Of a DNA stretch of 15,958 bases, positions 1-7,668 are shown in pieces (position 1 is the first letter of the stretch; every line of letters starts with the position of its first letter). The position numbers and the translations under genes were made by a program. The notes under the pieces were generated by a model. The model worked only from the letters and a program-made list of their open reading frames with translations, did not search any database and was not told where the DNA came from. Location of the stretch: NCBI GenBank assembly GCA_002317155.1, contig DCIR01000095.1:1-15958 (forward strand), read 5' to 3'. This DNA is from Lachnospiraceae bacterium UBA1721 (GTDB taxonomy: Bacteria; Bacillota; Clostridia; Lachnospirales; Lachnospiraceae).

Positions 1-20
1 ACCAACTAAGCTACTATCGC
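1..20 (-). tRNA. 5' end of a tRNA gene, cut by the window edge
   Basis: Read on the minus strand, positions 20 to 1 give GCGATAG (acceptor strand), TA (positions 8-9), GCTT (D stem), then AGTTGGT, with A14 and the G18-G19 pair of a D loop in the expected places. The gene continues outside the window, so the anticodon and identity cannot be read. A strong promoter 24 bases upstream supports a stable-RNA gene. Only the D-arm pattern is seen; the 3' half is inferred. Confidence 0.68.
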
Positions 21-50
21 ATTTTATGTCGTTTCACACGAACAAGTGTA

Positions 51-79
51 ATAATACTACACCGTCCTATAAATGTCAA
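51..79 (-). promoter_or_regulatory. Promoter for the left-edge tRNA
   Basis: On the minus strand TTGACA (74-79) is followed by a 17-base spacer and TATTAT (51-56), close to the sigma-A consensus. The predicted start near 44 gives a leader of about 24 bases before the tRNA 5' end at 20. It lies downstream of the acetyltransferase stop, so it drives the tRNA and not that gene. Confidence 0.72.
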
Positions 80-145
80 CGACAAAATTGTACTTCTTTT
101 TGATTTATTGTGCGTACAATTGGAACAATTCGTTCCATCATCCAC

Positions 146-634
146 TTATCCAAGGAAAATAAGATTAGAGAATACACCTTCCTCTGAATTACCTCTGATA
201 GGCTGTGCATCTACGGCCTTCTTGTAGAATGCCTGCACATCATCATCTACCCATCCGATGATAGCATATCCGTATCCGTATTCCTGCATCGCATTAAGGG
301 TTCTTACAAGCAGCGCACTTCCTACGCCTCTTCCGCGGTAAGTAGGATCTACACCAATAGGTCCGAAGAATCCTTTTGCATAAGAATCATAACAAGCGAA
401 ACCAAGAATCTTCTTATTCTCGGTAACAATGAAGCACTTAGATACATCCTGCATAAGTGCATGCTCTACCTCATATGTCCAGTTCTCCTGGAAATAGCGA
501 GATACAAACTGCAAAATAGTATCCTTGTCTCCGATGAATGCTCTCTTTATCTTAATTGAGCTGGCACTTTCCTTAAATGTAGGAAGATTAAACAGGCTGA
601 CGATCATATCTGTTCCGTTGTGCTTAACCGACAT
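146..634 (-). CDS. GNAT-family N-acetyltransferase
   Basis: A 162-residue protein with one GNAT fold, expected to move an acetyl group from acetyl-CoA to an amine; the substrate cannot be told. The acetyl-CoA pyrophosphate loop is visible at about residues 94-109 as GVDPTYRGRGVGSALL, with the R-x-x-G-x-G pattern at 100-105, and the preceding strand (GFACYD, 78-83) fits. The last part (GYAIIGWVDDDVQAFYKKA) is the usual beta5-alpha4 region where GNATs contact CoA. I chose the ATG at 634, because AGAGGA sits six bases before it; a TTG five codons upstream lacks a well-placed Shine-Dalgarno. The roughly 30 N-terminal residues before the fold starts are not recognised. It is monocistronic with its own promoter. 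No clear terminator follows: a 6-bp hairpin at 121-137 has no U-tract. The family call is firm, the role unknown. Confidence 0.88.
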   Translation of the reverse strand: MSVKHNGTDMIVSLFNLPTFKESASSIKIKRAFIGDKDTILQFVSRYFQENWTYEVEHALMQDVSKCFIVTENKKILGFACYDSYAKGFFGPIGVDPTYRGRGVGSALLVRTLNAMQEYGYGYAIIGWVDDDVQAFYKKAVDAQPIRGNSEEGVFSNLIFLG

Positions 635-690
635 ACTCAATCCTCTCAACTCTCTCTTTACTGTTCCTCCGTAGAGGCTACGTATTCTAA

Positions 691-718
691 ATTATAGAAA
701 TTTCACGGTATTTTTCAA
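691..718 (-). promoter_or_regulatory. Promoter of the GNAT gene
   Basis: On the minus strand TTGAAA (713-718), a 16-base spacer and a perfect TATAAT (691-696). The start would be near 684, giving a leader of about 50 bases. That leader contains a small hairpin, CGTAG-CCT-CTACG (670-682), probably of no consequence. Confidence 0.7.
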
Positions 719-811
719 GCAATAAAATGCTTAAATCTATACTCAATATTTTGTTACATTTTTTCTTACATTTTTGTATATTCTGCTCATAATGAGTAAA
801 TAAAAAAATAG

Positions 812-848
812 TCCCCCATGGTAAGTTTCCCGTACTCACCTCGGGGGA
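812..848 (-). terminator. Terminator of the ABC exporter operon (possibly bidirectional)
   Basis: TCCCCC (812-817) pairs with GGGGGA (843-848), and an inner GGT/ACC and AGT/ACT continue the stem with mismatches. On the minus strand the stem is followed by TATTTTTTTA (about 801-810), a good U-tract 38 bases after the operon's last stop codon. The plus strand also has TATTTTTA after the stem, so it could work both ways. Confidence 0.85.
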
Positions 849-885
849 TATTTTTATCCAAGTGTATAATTTTTCAAATCAATAA

Positions 886-2679
886 TCAGGCACCCTTTTC
901 ATCCATCTGCGCAGTATAAAGCTTATAGTAAGCGCCCTTCTTAGCAAGGAGCTCCTCATGGGTTCCCGCCTCGGTAATTCCGCCATCATCGATATACATG
1001 ATGATATCGCAGTTCTTAATGGTTGAAAGTCTGTGTGCGATGATGAATGTTGTTCTTCCCTTCATCATCTGATTTAAGCCTTCCTGCAAAGCACGCTCAG
1101 TCTGAACGTCGATACTTGAAGTAGCCTCATCAAGGACAAGGATTGACGGATCTGACAAAAGTGTTCTTGCGAATGAAATGAGCTGTTTCTGTCCCTGGCT
1201 GAGCAAGCCTCCACGCTCTCTAACTTCAGTAGCATATGCATCAGGCATATTTGAAATAAAGTTATCTGCACATACTCTCTTGCTGGCCATCTTAATCTCA
1301 TCAAGAGAAGCATCAAGCTTACCATAGCGGATATTGTCCTCAATTGTTCCTGAGAAAATAAAGCTGTCCTGAAGCATGATTCCCATCTGTGAACGGAGTG
1401 AATGCAAGGTCACCTTTGAAATATCCTGTCCGTCGATAAGAACTCTTCCATTATCAACGTTATAAAATCTCGAAATAAGGCTTACGATTGTACTCTTACC
1501 TGCACCGGTAGGACCTACCAGTGCAACGCTCTGACCGGGCTTAACAGTAAATGATACGTCCTTGAGTACTGGCTTACCTTCTTCATAAGAGAAATCTACA
1601 TTTTCAAATGTAACTTCACCCTTGATCTCAGGCATCTCGGTAGCTTCCGGATCATCAGCAACGGTGATAGGCTCATCGATAGTCTCGAAGATACGCTCAA
1701 GATAAGCAATGTTGTTGATGAAGTTATTGAAGATATTACCAAGGTTCATGATAGGCTGCCAGAATCTTGCCGCATAGCTTGAAATCGCTACGATAACACC
1801 GACAGACTTTGCAGTCGCACTATCACCGGTTCCGAATATAACAAGGCCAAAGATAAAGATTGCAGCTCTGATGCATACAGCAATTGCATCGATTCCGGGC
1901 CATACAAGGTTAGTGTATCTAACCGCCTTCATCCATGTACTTCTGGTATCCTCTGTAAGACCTTCGAAAATCTCAGCATTCTGATCTTCACGTGCAAACA
2001 TCTGAGTAATTCTCGCACCTACAATGTTCTCCTGAAGATAAGCATTGAGGTTAGAGTTCTTATTTGATACTGCCTGCCATGCCTTTCTCTGCTTATTCTT
2101 CATCCAAAGCATAAATACCGCAAGAACGGGTACACCACAGAGAACAACAAGTGAAAGCTGTACATCAACCATGAACATAAAGATAACTATGAATACAAGG
2201 TTGATGATTTCCAGAATTACATTGATAAGTCCGTTGGAAAGCATATCCGATACCGAGTTAACATAGTTAACTACTCTGATGAGAATCTTACCATGCGGTC
2301 TGTCATCATAATACTGGAAAGAAAGATCCTGAAGGTGTGCAAAAATATCTTTTCTGATGTCATAAATAATATTCTGGCTGACCTTGGTCATAACAACGGA
2401 TCTTATCAGTGCAAATATGATACTCAACGCACTTACACCACCAAGCATGATTACCAGTTTCATAAGATATGAAACCGAGCCGCTGGGAATTGCCTCGTCG
2501 AGTGCCTTCTGAGTAATCATGGGACCAAGCAAACCAAGTGCTCCACCACATGCAGAAAGCAAAAGTGCCAATACCATTTTACCGGAATATTTCTTAATAT
2601 ATACGAATGCTCTGAGAAGATGTCTAAAGTCAAAAGGCTCTTCAAGGCGTTCATCCTGCTTGTAAGTATTTTTTGCCAT
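886..2679 (-). CDS. ABC exporter subunit B (fused membrane and ATPase domains, consensus catalytic motifs)
   Basis: A 597-residue type IV ABC half-transporter: a six-helix membrane domain (about 20-330) followed by an ATPase domain (about 355-590). Walker A is GPTGAGKST (389-397), the Q-loop glutamine is Q437, Walker B is ILVLDE (513-518) with catalytic E518, and the switch histidine is H549. The signature is LSQGQ (493-497), not LSGGQ. Its partner is encoded immediately upstream and has the opposite defects, so the two most likely form an asymmetric heterodimer like BmrCD, LmrCD or TM287/288. Those families export drugs or lipids; the substrate here is unknown. The start has AGGAG eight bases before it, inside the end of the upstream gene, and the gap between the genes is two bases, implying translational coupling. 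The operon ends at the hairpin at 812-848. Confidence 0.93.
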   Translation of the reverse strand: MAKNTYKQDERLEEPFDFRHLLRAFVYIKKYSGKMVLALLLSACGGALGLLGPMITQKALDEAIPSGSVSYLMKLVIMLGGVSALSIIFALIRSVVMTKVSQNIIYDIRKDIFAHLQDLSFQYYDDRPHGKILIRVVNYVNSVSDMLSNGLINVILEIINLVFIVIFMFMVDVQLSLVVLCGVPVLAVFMLWMKNKQRKAWQAVSNKNSNLNAYLQENIVGARITQMFAREDQNAEIFEGLTEDTRSTWMKAVRYTNLVWPGIDAIAVCIRAAIFIFGLVIFGTGDSATAKSVGVIVAISSYAARFWQPIMNLGNIFNNFINNIAYLERIFETIDEPITVADDPEATEMPEIKGEVTFENVDFSYEEGKPVLKDVSFTVKPGQSVALVGPTGAGKSTIVSLISRFYNVDNGRVLIDGQDISKVTLHSLRSQMGIMLQDSFIFSGTIEDNIRYGKLDASLDEIKMASKRVCADNFISNMPDAYATEVRERGGLLSQGQKQLISFARTLLSDPSILVLDEATSSIDVQTERALQEGLNQMMKGRTTFIIAHRLSTIKNCDIIMYIDDGGITEAGTHEELLAKKGAYYKLYTAQMDEKGA

Positions 2680-2681
2680 AA

Positions 2682-4487
2682 TTACATCTCCTCTCCGGTC
2701 TGGAGCTTAACAAGCTCGTAATAATAACCTTTTTTAGCAATAAGCTCTTCGTGAGAGCCTTCCTCAGTGATACGACCATGATTGAGGATAATAATCTTAT
2801 CAGCAGACTTTGTAGTCGAAATTCTCTGTGCGATAATAATCTTGGTGCAAGGGAAATCAAGATTACGAAGGCTTTCCTGAATCTCCTTTTCAGTCTCCAT
2901 ATCAACCGCCGAAGTTGTATCGTCAAGTATAAGAATAGAAGGTTCAACAGCAAGCGCACGTGAAAGTGAGATACGCTGCTTCTGACCACCCGAAAGACCT
3001 ACACCTCTTTCTCCTACTATTGTTTCATAACCCTCAGGCATCTTTGAAATAAATCCTGCAGCCGCAGAATATTTAGCGAACTTCATTACTCGCTCAAGAG
3101 AAATTCCCGGATTACCGTATGCGATGTTTCCTTCGATTGTATCTGAGTAAAGCAAAACATCCTGTGTCGCAAGACCGATACTGTGTCTAAGCTGCTTAAG
3201 CTTAAGCTTATTGACATCCATACCATCAATCAAAATCTCACCGCCGGTAGGCTCATAAAAGCGAGGTATCAAATGTATCAGTGATGATTTACCGCATCCG
3301 GTCTCACCCATAATTGCTATTGTCTGACCGGGTTCAGCAGTAAATGAAATATCTTCAAGTACAGGAAGATTACCGTCAGGATAGCTGAAGCTTACATTCT
3401 TAAACTCAATCTTTCCAGTAAACTTATCGGGATGATCGATTGCATCGGGAGCATCTACTATCTCGGCTTCTGAATAATAAATTTCCATTACCTTATTCGA
3501 TGCAGCTGAGAAACGCTGGAACTCATTCATGATGTTACCCATCATACGCATGGGGTTCTGAATAGCCCAGATAAGTCCGGTAAATGATACATACTGACCA
3601 AGTGAAAGTCCGCTATCAGGATCCATAAGCATAAGTCCGCCGACAATCAATGCTACCAAAGGCATGATATTGGCAACACCTTCAACGAAGGGAAAATACT
3701 TAAGCCAAACAAGTGCAGTCTTGGTATTGGTATCTCTGTAGTCCTTGTTGGACTCGTCAAACTTTGCCTTCTCATACTCCTCACGGGCAAAGGCTTTTAC
3801 TACACGGTTACCTGAAATATTTTCCTGTGCCTGTGTATTCATTCCTGCAAACTTCTCACGAAGAAGAGCATGCATGGGAGCAACCTTTCTTCTGAATGAA
3901 TAAATGATTACAAAAATGATCGGAGAAATAACCAGCATGCATACTGCAAGCTTCCAGCTGGTAATAAAGAAGAATACCATTGCAGCCGCATAAAGGGTAA
4001 ATGACTCAATGATAACTCTGATTACCCATGCAACCATATGTCTTACAGCATCAAGGTCACCGGTAACACGTGTCATCAGATCACCGGTTCTGTATGTGCT
4101 GTAGAACTTCATATCCTGTCTCTGAATTTTATCATAGAGCTTGTTACGTACTCTGAAGAGAACCCTCTGAGATACATGCTCGTATGCCATACAGTCGAGG
4201 TACACGATTAATACTCTCAAAAGAGTAAGTCCAACCATACCGCCGACAAGCCAGTAGAAAAGGTTAGGTCTTGTTGCCCAGTTTTCCGCAACATGCTCAC
4301 CCTTTACAAACTTATCAATAATCTGTCCCGAAAAGCTGGGAACTACCAACTGCATGATATTATAAATTGCTGTACCAATCAGGGCCACAATATATAAACC
4401 ATGTCTTCCTTCCATATTCTCCCAAAGCCACTGAAGCTTGGTCTTGGGAAACTTGTACTGCTGTTCTTCTGTCTTATTTTTTTCCAT
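2682..4487 (-). CDS. ABC exporter subunit A (fused membrane and ATPase domains, degenerate catalytic site)
   Basis: A 601-residue ABC half-transporter, the first gene of the exporter operon. The membrane domain covers about 25-335 and the ATPase domain about 358-600. Walker A is GETGCGKSS (394-402), the Q-loop residue is Q442, and the signature is a normal LSGGQ (498-502). The residue after Walker B is D523 (ILILDD) where glutamate normally activates water, and the switch histidine is Q554 (IIAQRIS). Both changes mark a non-hydrolysing nucleotide site, as known for one half of heterodimeric exporters. I chose the ATG at 4487, nine bases after AGGTGAG; a TTG two codons earlier sits only three bases from that site. 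A perfect palindrome at 4503-4521 just upstream suggests control by a dimeric repressor, but no regulator gene is adjacent. The substrate cannot be predicted. Confidence 0.93.
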   Translation of the reverse strand: MEKNKTEEQQYKFPKTKLQWLWENMEGRHGLYIVALIGTAIYNIMQLVVPSFSGQIIDKFVKGEHVAENWATRPNLFYWLVGGMVGLTLLRVLIVYLDCMAYEHVSQRVLFRVRNKLYDKIQRQDMKFYSTYRTGDLMTRVTGDLDAVRHMVAWVIRVIIESFTLYAAAMVFFFITSWKLAVCMLVISPIIFVIIYSFRRKVAPMHALLREKFAGMNTQAQENISGNRVVKAFAREEYEKAKFDESNKDYRDTNTKTALVWLKYFPFVEGVANIMPLVALIVGGLMLMDPDSGLSLGQYVSFTGLIWAIQNPMRMMGNIMNEFQRFSAASNKVMEIYYSEAEIVDAPDAIDHPDKFTGKIEFKNVSFSYPDGNLPVLEDISFTAEPGQTIAIMGETGCGKSSLIHLIPRFYEPTGGEILIDGMDVNKLKLKQLRHSIGLATQDVLLYSDTIEGNIAYGNPGISLERVMKFAKYSAAAGFISKMPEGYETIVGERGVGLSGGQKQRISLSRALAVEPSILILDDTTSAVDMETEKEIQESLRNLDFPCTKIIIAQRISTTKSADKIIILNHGRITEEGSHEELIAKKGYYYELVKLQTGEEM

Positions 4488-4502
4488 AATCAATCACTCA
4501 CC

Positions 4503-4521
4503 TTATAACAGTATGTTATAA
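4503..4521. promoter_or_regulatory. Palindromic operator-like site before the ABC operon
   Basis: TTATAACA-GTA-TGTTATAA: two exact 8-base inverted arms around a 3-base centre. It ends one base before the AAGGTGAG Shine-Dalgarno region and 15 bases before the ATG of the first exporter gene, so a bound protein would block transcription start or early elongation. No convincing -35/-10 pair could be fixed nearby; the region is too AT-rich. A MarR- or TetR-type repressor is a reasonable guess, not shown by the sequence. Confidence 0.55.
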
Positions 4522-4693
4522 ATAATTCATCTTATTATTTAGGAACAAGATTATTACTTTCGTAATGTTAGCAGATTACTTTTTTATTGCAAGCGCAAAA
4601 CTATAAAAAAACCATTATTTTTCATAAAAAAATGCTTAGGTGCAGATATATTTCATGATTTATGTCAGAATAATTCATTTTCTAAAAACGCCA

Positions 4694-4727
4694 AATTCCC
4701 ACTCGGAAGTTTTTCCAAGTGGGAATT
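4694..4727 (-). terminator. Terminator of lepA
   Basis: AATTCCCACT (4694-4703) pairs with AGTGGGAATT (4718-4727); after one mismatch GGAA/TTCC extends the stem to a 4-base loop. On the minus strand the T-run (GTTTTT) begins about five bases after the stem, so it is slightly offset. It lies 66 bases after the lepA stop. Confidence 0.72.
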
Positions 4728-4793
4728 CATATATACATACATTTTCAATTATTAGTATATCCTAATATCGGATAGTACTTAGCGAACTTGAAT

Positions 4794-6602
4794 TTATTTA
4801 TCCTCATCAAGCTTAAGCACACTCATGAATGCCTCCTGAGGTATCTCTACGTTACCAACCTGACGCATTCTCTTCTTACCTTCCTTCTGCTTCTCAAGCA
4901 GCTTCTTCTTACGCGAGATATCACCACCGTAGCACTTGGCAAGTACATCCTTGCGCATAGCCTTAACAGTCTCACGCGCAACGATTCTTCCTCCGACTGC
5001 TGCCTGAATAGGAATTTCGAAAAGGTGTCTGGGAATCTCTTCCTTAAGTCTCTCGCACATTCTGCGTCCGCGCTCATATGCCGAATCAGCATGAACGATG
5101 AATGAGAGTGCATCGACCTCCTCACGGTTAACCAAAATATCAAGCTTAACAAGTGAAGACTTCTCATAGCACTTCATATCATAGTCAAACGAAGCGTAGC
5201 CTCTTGATCTTGACTTTAATGCATCAAAGAAATCGTAAATGATTTCGTTAAGCGGAAGTTCATACTTAAGAAGAGCTCTGTTGGTCTCAATGTACTCCAT
5301 CGAAACATAGCGTCCACGTCTTTCCTGACAGAGTTCCATAATAGAACCTACAAATTCCTTGGTAACCATTATCTCTGCATTAACAATCGGCTCCTCCATA
5401 TAATCAATCTCCGAAGGATCGGGGAGATTTGAAGGATTGGTAAGCTCTATAACTTCACCATTAGTCTTGTATACCTTATATACAACACCCGGCGCTGTAG
5501 TTACCAGATCAAGGTTGTATTCTCTCTCCAGACGCTCCTGGATAATCTCAAGATGAAGCAATCCGAGGAAGCCACATCTGAAACCAAAGCCGAGTGCAAG
5601 TGATGTCTCAGGCTCATATGTGAGTGATGCATCATTTAACTGCAGTTTCTCAAGCGCATCTCTAAGATCAGGATATTTTGCTCCGTCTGCAGGATAAAGT
5701 CCACAGTATACCATTGACTGAACCTTCTTATATCCCGGAAGAGCTTCGTCACAGGGATTCTCTGCGTCAGTGATAGTATCACCAACCTGAGTCTCCTTAA
5801 GATTTTTAATGGAAGCAGTAATATATCCTACCATTCCCGCACTGAGTTCATCGCAGGGGAAGAATTTTCCGGCTCCGAAATATCCTACCTCTACTACCTC
5901 TTCCTGTGCACCGGTAGCAATCATCTTCATCCTGGTACCCTTTTTAACGGTACCCTCCATAATTCTGCAAAATACGATTACACCTTTATATGAATCGTAA
6001 ACAGAGTCAAAAATCAAAGCCTTCAAAGGTCCGTTGGGATCACCCTTGGGCGCAGGGATTTTTTGAACAACTGCCTCAAGCACATCCTCAATACCGATTC
6101 CATTCTTGGCAGAAATCAAGGGTGCATCCTGCGCTTCAATACCGATAACATCCTCTATCTCATCGATTACTCGCTGAGGCTCTGCACTGGGAAGATCGAT
6201 TTTATTGATAACAGGGAAAACATCCAAATCATGATCAAGAGCCAGATATACATTTGCAAGAGTCTGTGCCTCTATTCCCTGAGCTGCATCAACAACAAGA
6301 ATAGCGCCATCGCATGCTGCAAGCGAACGGCTTACCTCGTAGTTAAAGTCTACATGGCCGGGGGTATCGATAAGATTGAAAATATACTCCTCGCCATCCT
6401 GTGCCTTGTATACGGTACGCACTGCCTGAGACTTGATAGTGATTCCTCGCTCACGCTCAAGATCCATATTGTCAAGCACCTGTTCCTGCATTTCACGGCT
6501 GGTCAGAAGGCCTGTCTTTTCTATAATACGATCCGCAAGAGTAGACTTGCCGTGATCGATATGTGCCACTATACAAAAATTTCTGATTTTACTCTGATCC
6601 AT
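4794..6602 (-). CDS. lepA: Elongation factor 4 (LepA GTPase)
   Basis: A 602-residue translational GTPase that acts on the ribosome; the family is tied to back-translocation and 30S assembly. The GTP-binding motifs are all present: AHIDHGKST (13-21), RGITIKSQ (52-59), DTPGHVDF (79-86, catalytic H83), NKID (133-136) and SAK (164-166). The long C-terminal half with LepA-type sequence (GFRCGFLGLLHLEIIQERL region) separates it from EF-G and BipA, and the length matches the family. I chose the ATG at 6602, five bases after GAGG; a GTG six codons upstream has no Shine-Dalgarno. It appears to be transcribed alone, with a promoter overlapping the preceding terminator and a hairpin at 4694-4727. The hemW-hrcA genes that often follow lepA in Firmicutes are absent; the ABC operon is there instead. 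Confidence 0.97.
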   Translation of the reverse strand: MDQSKIRNFCIVAHIDHGKSTLADRIIEKTGLLTSREMQEQVLDNMDLERERGITIKSQAVRTVYKAQDGEEYIFNLIDTPGHVDFNYEVSRSLAACDGAILVVDAAQGIEAQTLANVYLALDHDLDVFPVINKIDLPSAEPQRVIDEIEDVIGIEAQDAPLISAKNGIGIEDVLEAVVQKIPAPKGDPNGPLKALIFDSVYDSYKGVIVFCRIMEGTVKKGTRMKMIATGAQEEVVEVGYFGAGKFFPCDELSAGMVGYITASIKNLKETQVGDTITDAENPCDEALPGYKKVQSMVYCGLYPADGAKYPDLRDALEKLQLNDASLTYEPETSLALGFGFRCGFLGLLHLEIIQERLEREYNLDLVTTAPGVVYKVYKTNGEVIELTNPSNLPDPSEIDYMEEPIVNAEIMVTKEFVGSIMELCQERRGRYVSMEYIETNRALLKYELPLNEIIYDFFDALKSRSRGYASFDYDMKCYEKSSLVKLDILVNREEVDALSFIVHADSAYERGRRMCERLKEEIPRHLFEIPIQAAVGGRIVARETVKAMRKDVLAKCYGGDISRKKKLLEKQKEGKKRMRQVGNVEIPQEAFMSVLKLDEDK

Positions 6603-6647
6603 AAATTCCTCATAATTCACATTTACTACTGTTTACATCAAAACAAA

Positions 6648-6677
6648 ATAATACTACAAAAAAAAGAATGCAGTCAA
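6648..6677 (-). promoter_or_regulatory. Putative lepA promoter, overlapping the upstream terminator
   Basis: On the minus strand TTGACT (6672-6677), an 18-base spacer and TATTAT (6648-6653). The -35 lies inside the downstream arm of the hairpin at 6667-6694, and the spacer is its U-tract. The start would be near 6641, 39 bases before the lepA ATG. The match is good, but promoter-like words are common in AT-rich DNA. Confidence 0.5.
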
Positions 6678-6694
6678 CCATAGCTGACTGCATT
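6667..6694 (-). terminator. Terminator after the Met/Gln-rich membrane protein gene
   Basis: AATGCAGTCA (6667-6676) pairs exactly with TGACTGCATT (6685-6694) around a short loop. On the minus strand the stem is followed by C and eight Ts (6658-6665), an excellent intrinsic terminator 45 bases after the stop codon. No terminator-like structure lies between metH and this gene, so it may also end methionine-operon transcripts. Confidence 0.9.
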
Positions 6695-6739
6695 GTAATC
6701 ATAATCTTTAGTTATACAGTTTATCCTCCAATTGACGAA

Positions 6740-7615
6740 CTACTGCGGAGGCATCATCTGCTGTCCTGCTACATTCTGTACAGGCATACCCGGCTGTCCG
6801 GGCATCATCTGTTGCTGAGGCATTCCCTGTGGCATCATTCCGGGCTGCATCTGCTGAGGCATTCCCTGCTGCATCATTCCGGGTTGCATCTGCCCAGGCA
6901 TCATTCCCGGCTGGCCCATCATTCCCTGCTGCATCATCTGCTGTGCCATCATCTGCTGTTGCATCATCACTGCCTGCTGAACCATGGCCTGCTGAGCCAT
7001 CATTGCCTGTTGCTGAGCATTCATTATTTCAGCATTGGCATTCTTTGCTATGGTAAGTGCACTGCAAAAATCATTAATATCTGTTTTATCTATATACTTT
7101 GCGTTAAGACCAAGTTCTCGCTTTTCAGAAGTATATCTGACACTGATATACGGAAAGGCTTTAATAATCTTGAGAAGTATCGGCCCCGCGATAAAAAACA
7201 GTGCAATAGGAATATCTATCGCCATGGCAACACCAATACTGGGAGCGGCTGCATAGCAACCCATCATAAATATAAAGCCCACCATAAGCCAGGCCGCAGT
7301 CAACAAAACTATTCCGAAATTAGAATTTCTGTGAGCCTTGCCCTGCTGAAATCCAATGATTTCATTAACCGGAACTATAAGCCAGTTATCACGATTTCGA
7401 GTTATGTATCTAAAACATTTTGAGCTGCCCCTTCCACCATAAAACTGAAGAGTCAGACCGTGAAAATACAAATAACGATCTGTGAGAATAGCAAATCTAC
7501 TGTCACTGGTTCCGGTTTGCATATGTCTTTCTATACCACCCGGATTCATAACCGCCACAACATTCTCATTCGGTAACTGAAGCAATGAACTGACATCTAA
7601 ATTGCCACTAGCCAT
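6740..7615 (-). CDS. Unrecognised two-helix membrane protein with a Met/Gln/Pro/Gly tail
   Basis: A 291-residue protein I cannot assign to a characterised family. Residues about 15-98 (RFAILTDRYLYFHG, NWLIVPVNEIIGF) resemble bacterial PH-like domains. They are followed by two hydrophobic segments at about 100-121 and 127-151, then a basic stretch with another PH-like strand (PYISVRYTSEKRELGLNAKYID, beginning at 155). From about residue 200 to the end the chain is almost entirely Met, Gln, Pro, Gly and Ala, including a 13-residue tandem repeat. I chose the ATG at 7615, eight bases after GGAGG; an ATG five codons upstream overlaps that site. There is no signal peptide, and both hydrophilic parts are probably cytoplasmic. 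It lies 53 bases after metH with no terminator between, so it may be co-transcribed, but a TATAAT at 7659-7664 could start it separately. Its function is unknown. Confidence 0.8.
   Translation of the reverse strand: MASGNLDVSSLLQLPNENVVAVMNPGGIERHMQTGTSDSRFAILTDRYLYFHGLTLQFYGGRGSSKCFRYITRNRDNWLIVPVNEIIGFQQGKAHRNSNFGIVLLTAAWLMVGFIFMMGCYAAAPSIGVAMAIDIPIALFFIAGPILLKIIKAFPYISVRYTSEKRELGLNAKYIDKTDINDFCSALTIAKNANAEIMNAQQQAMMAQQAMVQQAVMMQQQMMAQQMMQQGMMGQPGMMPGQMQPGMMQQGMPQQMQPGMMPQGMPQQQMMPGQPGMPVQNVAGQQMMPPQ
6812..6889 (-). repeat. 39-bp tandem repeat in the Met/Gln-rich tail
   Basis: Residues 243-255 (MQPGMMQQGMPQQ) are repeated at 256-268 as MQPGMMPQGMPQQ with one change. Shorter variants of the same unit extend to both sides, so the whole tail (about 6743-7018) looks built by slippage or unequal exchange. 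The DNA is imperfect CAT/CTG-type triplet sequence on the plus strand. Confidence 0.8.
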
Positions 7616-7658
7616 TTTAATATCCTCCATATACTAAAATCGAATCCTATAATTTAGC

Positions 7659-7664
7659 ATTATA
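7659..7664 (-). promoter_or_regulatory. Possible -10 element before the Met/Gln-rich protein gene
   Basis: A perfect TATAAT on the minus strand, 43 bases before the chosen ATG and just after the metH stop. No good -35 is present at 16-18 bases, so it is only a possible internal promoter. Confidence 0.28.
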
Positions 7665-7668
7665 CTAT

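Larger units (their letters stand above)
4488..4793. other. Intergenic region between lepA and the ABC operon
   Basis: About 300 bases, very AT-rich, with no credible open reading frame. It holds the Shine-Dalgarno site and palindrome before the ABC operon (4495-4521) and the lepA terminator hairpin (4694-4727). The stretch between (about 4522-4690) must contain the ABC operon promoter, but several weak TA-rich candidates are equally plausible. I see nothing else there. Confidence 0.7.

Noticed and set aside
121..137. TGGAAC/GTTCCA hairpin after the acetyltransferase as a terminator
   Set aside because: The stem is only 6 bp and AT-leaning, and there is no T-run after it on the minus strand.
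4559..4660. A-rich stretches upstream of the ABC operon as a phage or plasmid replication element
   Set aside because: They are simple AT-rich intergenic sequence without iterons, and the neighbouring genes are ordinary chromosomal ones.
6743..7018. CRISPR-like or minisatellite array in the triplet-rich region
   Set aside because: The repeats are in frame, imperfect, lack unique spacers and are fully explained by the Met/Gln-rich protein tail.
6668..7423. Plus-strand open frame rich in His, Leu and Ser across the Met/Gln-rich gene
   Set aside because: It is the antisense reading of CAT/CTG-type repeats coding the Met/Gln tail; it has no Shine-Dalgarno site and overlaps a gene with good start and stop signals.
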